Shown in pieces: positions 59,699-64,000 of a DNA stretch of 64,000 nt. A model generated the notes under the pieces. The model was not told the DNA's origin, did not search any database, and worked only from the letters and a program-made list of their open reading frames with translations. The number at the start of each line of letters is the position of its first letter. Position 1 is the first letter of the stretch. This DNA comes from Tepidanaerobacteraceae bacterium. Lineage in GTDB: Bacteria > Bacillota > Thermosediminibacteria > Thermosediminibacterales > Tepidanaerobacteraceae. The stretch covers positions 124,001 through 188,000 of the forward strand of contig JANLFP010000001.1 in NCBI GenBank assembly GCA_024655905.1. The letters are read 5' to 3'. The translations under genes and the position numbers were made by a program.

Positions 59699-60658
59699 TT
59701 AAAACTTGATGTCCACGATCTTCTTTATAATCAGCATACCGGTGAACTCTCCCACAATGGCCAGCATCATCATAGTCAATCCCGCTCTGGAGGAAAAAAG
59801 TTGCATTATATATGAAGGTTTTACCACCATCATAAAGCCCCCGAGGATCAGCGGCAAAAGTCCTATGATAAGGCCCGAGATACGACCCTGGGCGGTAAGG
59901 GTCCGGATTTCCCGCTTAATGCGTATGCGGTCCCGGATGGTTTCCGCAATATTGTCCAGCACTTCCGAAAGGTTACCCCCTACCTGTCTCTGAATAAGGA
60001 CCGCAGTGATCACCAGATCCAGGTCTTCGCTGTTCACCCGTTTTGCCAAGTTTTCGAGGGCTTCTTCAGTTGGGGTCCCCAGGTTTATTTCTTTTAATGT
60101 CCTTGTAAACTCTTTTTTTATAGGATCCGGCAGTTCTTTTCGCACCATGTCCATACTCTGCAAAAAGCTGAAACCGGAACGAAGGGAGTTGGCCATAATG
60201 GTCAGGGCGTCGCAGATCTGGGCGTTAAAGTTTGAAAGTCGTTTGTTTCTGGCGGCGTTGAGAACCGCAAACGGTATCAAGGCGGCCGTAAGCCCCAGAA
60301 TAATACTTCCTGCAGGATTTAGAGTTATTGTAAACGAAACAAACGACGAGGTGAGGGCACATGCGATTACAATAACCACAAATTCCCCTCCCCGGAGCAA
60401 TATATCGGCTTCTTCCAGTTTTCTATCTACAAGAAGTCCTATGCGACGCGTCAAAGATAAGCCACCAGCCCAGGTCAACAATTTTCGCCATAATTCCACA
60501 TGACGCCGGACGGCAGGCGCCTCTTCTCCCCGGGCGTCCCTTGAAGCAATTTTTTTAATTCGCATCATCACCTGCCTCTGGTCCGAGGATAGGGCTTCGC
60601 TTATCCCCAGAACCGTCAAAAAACTTGCCAGAAAAACCAGTACGCTTACGGTTTCCAT
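59699..60658 (-). CDS. tadB: Tad pilus inner-membrane protein TadB (GspF family)
   Basis: This is a 319-residue membrane protein. A first transmembrane helix is followed by a cytoplasmic loop with KRIGLLVDRKLEEADI, then the GspF domain (FNAQICDALTIMANSLRSGFSFLQSMDMV) and C-terminal helices. ATG 60658 follows GGGAGG; an in-frame longer reading starts inside the upstream gene. It lies 19 bases after the cpaF stop. Confidence 0.92.
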   Translation of the reverse strand: METVSVLVFLASFLTVLGISEALSSDQRQVMMRIKKIASRDARGEEAPAVRRHVELWRKLLTWAGGLSLTRRIGLLVDRKLEEADILLRGGEFVVIVIACALTSSFVSFTITLNPAGSIILGLTAALIPFAVLNAARNKRLSNFNAQICDALTIMANSLRSGFSFLQSMDMVRKELPDPIKKEFTRTLKEINLGTPTEEALENLAKRVNSEDLDLVITAVLIQRQVGGNLSEVLDNIAETIRDRIRIKREIRTLTAQGRISGLIIGLLPLILGGFMMVVKPSYIMQLFSSRAGLTMMMLAIVGEFTGMLIIKKIVDIKF

Positions 60659-60677
60659 GCCTTCTGTCCTCCCAAAT

Positions 60678-62036
60678 CTATAAAATCGAAGGTTCAAAAA
60701 CATTCGGAGGCAGTTTGATACCACAGGCTTCAAGAATTTCCATGAACTTAGGCCGGATCCCGGTACAGGAAAAATACCCCTTTACCTTTCCGTCGCGATC
60801 TATCCCGGTCTGACGGAAGGTGTATAAATCCTGTAATACAATTACCTCCCCTTCCATTCCCAGCACTTCGGTAATGTGTGTAATACGCCGCGAACCATCT
60901 CTAAAGCGGCTTTGCTGTATGATTAAATCAATGGCCGAAGAAATTTGTTCCCGGATGGCGCGCACCGGCAGATCCATCCCGGCCATCAGCACCATGGTTT
61001 CCAGGCGGGAAAGCATGTCTCGAGGCGAATTGGCGTGGCCGGTGGTGAGAGACCCGTCATGGCCAGTGTTCATTGCCTGCAGCATATCCAGTGCCTCGCC
61101 GCTGCGTACCTCTCCCACTATTATCCGATCTGGCCTCATGCGAAGAGCATTCCGCACCAGGTCTCGAATTGTTATAGCTCCTTTGCCCTCGATGTTCGGC
61201 GGACGGCTCTCCAGCGCGACCACATGGGGCTGGCGCAGCTGCAACTCCGCCGCATCTTCTATGGTGACTATCCTTTCCGAAGGCGGGATGAATGAAGACA
61301 GCACGTTTAGCGTGGTTGTTTTGCCGCTGCCGGTGCCGCCGGATACGACGATATTGAGTCTCGCCCTGACGCAGGCTTCGAGAAAGGCCGCCATTGGGGG
61401 TGTCAGTGTGCCGAAATTAATCAGGTCTTCCACAGTAAAAGGATCCCTTGAAAATTTTCGAATAGTAATGACAGGACCGTTTAAAGAGAGAGGAGGTATA
61501 ATGGCATTTACCCGGGATCCATCCGGCAGTCGGGCATCCACCATGGGCATGCTTTCGTCTATGCGCCTTCCGAGAGGTGACACTATTCTGTCGATGATAT
61601 TCATGACATGGTCGTTGTCCCTGAAAAAGACGTCCGTAAGTTCCAGTATACCGTTTCGTTCCACATAAACCTGGTCGGGGCCGTTGACCATTATTTCGCT
61701 GACTTCGGGGTCGTTCAGAAGAGAGGTTATCGGTCCGTACCCCATTATTTCGTCGACTATTTCTCCGGCTATCCGGAGCCTTTCCGGCCGGGGAATGCGG
61801 TTTTCGCCGTCGGAAGTCAAATAACGCTCCACCAGTTCCTCTATGCGTTTTGCCATGAATCTGTTGTCCCCTTCTTCGGATTCTTTAACGTCCTTGAGCT
61901 CGTCGACCAACTTTTTGTGCAGGCCGGCCTTCAACGAGGCATAAGGGTCCCGGACAAAATGGCTTTGAGTTTTTCGTTCCTCCCGGTTTACATCCTCCGT
62001 CGCCTTTTTGCTTTCAAGCCTCTTCAATAACGACAT
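60678..62036 (-). CDS. cpaF: Tad pilus secretion ATPase CpaF/TadA
   Basis: This is a 452-residue cytoplasmic type II/IV secretion ATPase. Walker A is GGTGSGKTTT, followed by the Asp box VTIEDAAELQLRQPHVVALE, Walker B-like RPDRIIVGEVRSGEALDMLQAMNTGHDGS and a late His box. It hexamerises to power pilus assembly and retraction. ATG 62036 follows GGGAG. It lies 71 bases after the CpaE gene. Confidence 0.95.
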   Translation of the reverse strand: MSLLKRLESKKATEDVNREERKTQSHFVRDPYASLKAGLHKKLVDELKDVKESEEGDNRFMAKRIEELVERYLTSDGENRIPRPERLRIAGEIVDEIMGYGPITSLLNDPEVSEIMVNGPDQVYVERNGILELTDVFFRDNDHVMNIIDRIVSPLGRRIDESMPMVDARLPDGSRVNAIIPPLSLNGPVITIRKFSRDPFTVEDLINFGTLTPPMAAFLEACVRARLNIVVSGGTGSGKTTTLNVLSSFIPPSERIVTIEDAAELQLRQPHVVALESRPPNIEGKGAITIRDLVRNALRMRPDRIIVGEVRSGEALDMLQAMNTGHDGSLTTGHANSPRDMLSRLETMVLMAGMDLPVRAIREQISSAIDLIIQQSRFRDGSRRITHITEVLGMEGEVIVLQDLYTFRQTGIDRDGKVKGYFSCTGIRPKFMEILEACGIKLPPNVFEPSIL

Positions 62037-62107
62037 CTTCAGTCACTCCCCAATCAGTGTTCGGATTTCAGCGGTCAGATTAAGTCGGATTTGCCGAAAA
62101 GGCAAAT

Positions 62108-63331
62108 CTAAAAACTGAACATTCTTGTCACAAAAGACTTTTTGGCAACCGTTTCCCGGCCCTCATCCACCTTGGCCAGGTCCAGCAGGCCGATCATGTC
62201 TTTCACTGCGGCCGACACTTTAGTATAAGGCTGTCCCATAACAAAAGGCACCCCTTTGTTGATGGCACTCTGCACCGTTTTACCGTCGTCGGGCACCGCA
62301 GCCGTTATGGCGGTATTCAACGTCTTTTCCAGTTCCTTGACCTTCAGTCCTTCGTTGCTTTGCTGGTTCAGAATAATCCTCACTTTAGACTCGCAGTTCA
62401 GTGTTTTCATGATGTCAAGAGCGGTTTTGACGTGTTTCAGGGTGGTCAGGTCCTGGTTTAAAACAAGCGCTATCCTATCACACGCTTCCAGCACCTCAAG
62501 ATTGATATCGCTATAAAGCGGTGCGGTATCCGCAATGACATAATCGAAATTCTCCCTTAATATTTTCAAGAGCTGTTCCACATGCGGCGGGTGTATCAAT
62601 TCCGCCTGCTCCGGAGAAAGCGGCGCCGGGAGTAATCTTGCTCCCGACAGGTGTGGAATAAGAAACACGTCCACCAGTTGAAAATCCATTACATCCTGTT
62701 CCTGTACCAGATCGGCTATGGTGTTTCTGGCGTTGATGTTGAGCATAACTGCAGCGTCGCCCGCAGTAAGGTCCAGATCCAGCAGAGCCACTTTTTTCCC
62801 GGTCTCCTGCGCCAGAGCTACGGCCAGGTTGCAGGCCAGGGTCGTCTTGCCCACGCCCCCCTTGGTGCAGAAAAATGCGATTATTTTGCCGCGCTTTTGC
62901 TTGAAGCCCTGCGAGGCATTAGAGGGCGTTTGCGGCGCAAGGTTCAAGTTGCGCCGTTTCTGAGATTCGTCGACCCGGCGGATGGCGTTGGCCAGTTCAT
63001 TGGCGGAGAAGGGCTTTACCAGATATTCCCTGGCTCCGGCAGCCATGGCCTTGCGAAGGTATTCCTGCTCCCCCTGTATGGAAATTATAATGATGGCGCA
63101 CTGGGGCAAATTCACGGAAATCTGCTCCGTAGCGCCGATGCCGTCCAGGCGGGGCATATTTATATCCATCAATATAACGTCGGGTTTCAGTTCCTCAGCC
63201 ATGGAAACTGCTTCATGGCCGTCGCCGGCCTCGCCCACCACCTCTATGTCGTCCTCAAAATAAAGCAGGCGTTTTATGTCTTCACGCGTGGTAGCTATGT
63301 CGTCCGCTATTAAAACCCTGATGGGTGCCAT
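62108..63331 (-). CDS. cpaE: CpaE/TadZ-type localisation ATPase with receiver domain
   Basis: This is a 407-residue protein. Residues 1-125 form a receiver domain with intact acidic residues (IADDIATTRED and ILMDINMPRLDG) and Lys in YLVKPFS, so it may be phosphorylated. Residues 150-400 form a MinD/ParA-like ATPase with the deviant Walker A CTKGGVGKTT and LLDLDLTAGDAA. CpaE/TadZ places the pilus machine at a cell pole or patch. ATG 63331 follows GGGGAGG. The receiver domain could receive phosphate from a kinase such as DegS. Confidence 0.92.
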   Translation of the reverse strand: MAPIRVLIADDIATTREDIKRLLYFEDDIEVVGEAGDGHEAVSMAEELKPDVILMDINMPRLDGIGATEQISVNLPQCAIIIISIQGEQEYLRKAMAAGAREYLVKPFSANELANAIRRVDESQKRRNLNLAPQTPSNASQGFKQKRGKIIAFFCTKGGVGKTTLACNLAVALAQETGKKVALLDLDLTAGDAAVMLNINARNTIADLVQEQDVMDFQLVDVFLIPHLSGARLLPAPLSPEQAELIHPPHVEQLLKILRENFDYVIADTAPLYSDINLEVLEACDRIALVLNQDLTTLKHVKTALDIMKTLNCESKVRIILNQQSNEGLKVKELEKTLNTAITAAVPDDGKTVQSAINKGVPFVMGQPYTKVSAAVKDMIGLLDLAKVDEGRETVAKKSFVTRMFSF

Positions 63332-63346
63332 ACAAAAACCTCCCCA

Positions 63347-64000
63347 CTATCGCATTAAATGTTCCGGTATGCTCGTGCGAAGCTGTACGATATCTGAATC
63401 TTCCGGCGAGCGCAGCGCCAGTTGAATGCTTCCCTGCTGGATGGCCAGGGCTATCTGTTGAGCTTGTTCCGGTTCCACCATAACGGTGACGGTCTGGGGC
63501 TCCTGTTTCGATGCTCCTTCTGTCGCAAGATTCCCATTGACGGCCAGAACCGGCACATTTTGAATTATGGTGGATGTGGCTGGAGTTTTTTGTTCACCCG
63601 GCGCGTTGAAAGTTACCAGCACGTCCACACGATCTCCCGCATTGATGAGCCCGTGCATGGCGGTTATGTTGTTGACCGGAATGGAAACAGCCCGCCTGCC
63701 CTTTTCCACTTTCGCCGAAAGACCCGCAGCGGCATCGGTTCTCGCCACCAGTTTGTTGCTCAGGATCACCTCTCCCGGATAAATATCGCCGCGCGCCATT
63801 TTGCCCGTCGCATCTTTGACGTCCACCACCGTACCCGGCAGTACGTATTCCACGGGCATTTCTTTGAATTCCAGCATATCGCCGCTTATGACCGTCCTGG
63901 CCGCGATTTTCTGTTTCGCCGTAGCCACCCGGGTGAAATTCCCGGATGTCCTGTAGGTTCTTTTTAAATCTTCCATATAATTGTATACGCCAAAAGCAGC
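63347..64000 (-). CDS. cpaB: Tad pilus assembly protein CpaB/RcpC (5' end outside window)
   Basis: At least 217 residues are visible. The frame is open to the edge, with the end of a membrane segment (AAFGVYNYMEDLK) just before. It then has the SAF domain (VATAKQKIAARTVISGDMLEFKEMPVEYV) and RAVSIPVNNITAMHGLINAGDRVDVLVTF, typical of CpaB/RcpC. The ATG at 63976 is an internal Met and not the real start. It is the first visible gene of the pilus operon, 15 bases before cpaE. Confidence 0.92.
   Translation of the reverse strand, partial: AAFGVYNYMEDLKRTYRTSGNFTRVATAKQKIAARTVISGDMLEFKEMPVEYVLPGTVVDVKDATGKMARGDIYPGEVILSNKLVARTDAAAGLSAKVEKGRRAVSIPVNNITAMHGLINAGDRVDVLVTFNAPGEQKTPATSTIIQNVPVLAVNGNLATEGASKQEPQTVTVMVEPEQAQQIALAIQQGSIQLALRSPEDSDIVQLRTSIPEHLMR

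Overview
The window looks like a chromosome segment of a low- to mid-GC anaerobic Firmicute of class Clostridia. Three things point there. Shine-Dalgarno sequences are strong (AGGAGG/GGGAGG), and GTG and TTG starts are frequent. The gene content is peptide and amino-acid fermentation: branched-chain and oligopeptide ABC importers, M29-like and M20 peptidases, a proline racemase very like clostridial PrdF, and corrinoid methyl transfer. The regulators are PucR, SorC, ROK and sigma54/PAS types. A Thermosediminibacterales/Thermoanaerobacterales relative is my guess, not a demonstrated placement. No rRNA, tRNA or CRISPR array was seen.

Layout. (1) 1-5366: branched-chain amino-acid importer livFGMH plus binding protein, with a SorC-type regulator. 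(2) 5627-14656: PucR regulator, DUF917 protein, M29/NicX-like metalloenzyme and a complete family-5 (Dpp/Opp) ABC importer, all co-directional. (3) 14720-18768: PEPCK/HPr-kinase-like DUF4914 protein, MpsC-like protein, SLC13 permease. (4) 18847-22603: corrinoid protein, GPH-type MFS transporter, UroD-family methyltransferase and an unrecognised 51-residue protein. Two of these genes share a covarying hairpin just upstream of the ribosome-binding site. (5) 23072-30148: Xre regulator, then a sugar or amino-sugar locus (binding protein, two permeases, ROK repressor, PfkB kinase, double-SIS enzyme) with a clear promoter and palindromic operator. (6) 30312-41602: RtcB remnant and a HEPN-MNT pair, then a second catabolic cluster (AroM, three M29/NicX-like proteins, DUF1177, a stand-alone DUF917 C-terminal domain, PepV, a racemase-like stub, PucR), then a second MNT-HEPN pair. 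(7) 41738-47645: chemoreceptor, ProX/YbaK protein, ornithine-cyclodeaminase-family protein, VapBC-type pair, orphan RelB, truncated ORFs. (8) 47726-55367: transposase remnant, then a sigma54-controlled cluster (flavin oxidoreductase, both aconitase-X subunits) converging on prdF. (9) 55460-64000: DegS/DegU-type two-component system and a Tad/Flp pilus operon that runs off the right edge.

How it may fit together. The importers bring in amino acids, peptides and possibly modified or heterocyclic amino acids. Regions 2 and 6 reuse the same three uncharacterised parts (PucR, DUF917, M29/NicX-like), which suggests two related but undescribed catabolic routes. Regions 7 and 8 share a proline/hydroxyproline theme: aconitase X as hydroxyproline dehydratase, an OCD-family protein as possible pyrroline-2-carboxylate reductase, PrdF making D-proline, and a ProX-type deacylase. 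A perfect 112-bp direct repeat of the prdF 3' end brackets the aconitase-X segment and suggests it was inserted or duplicated there.
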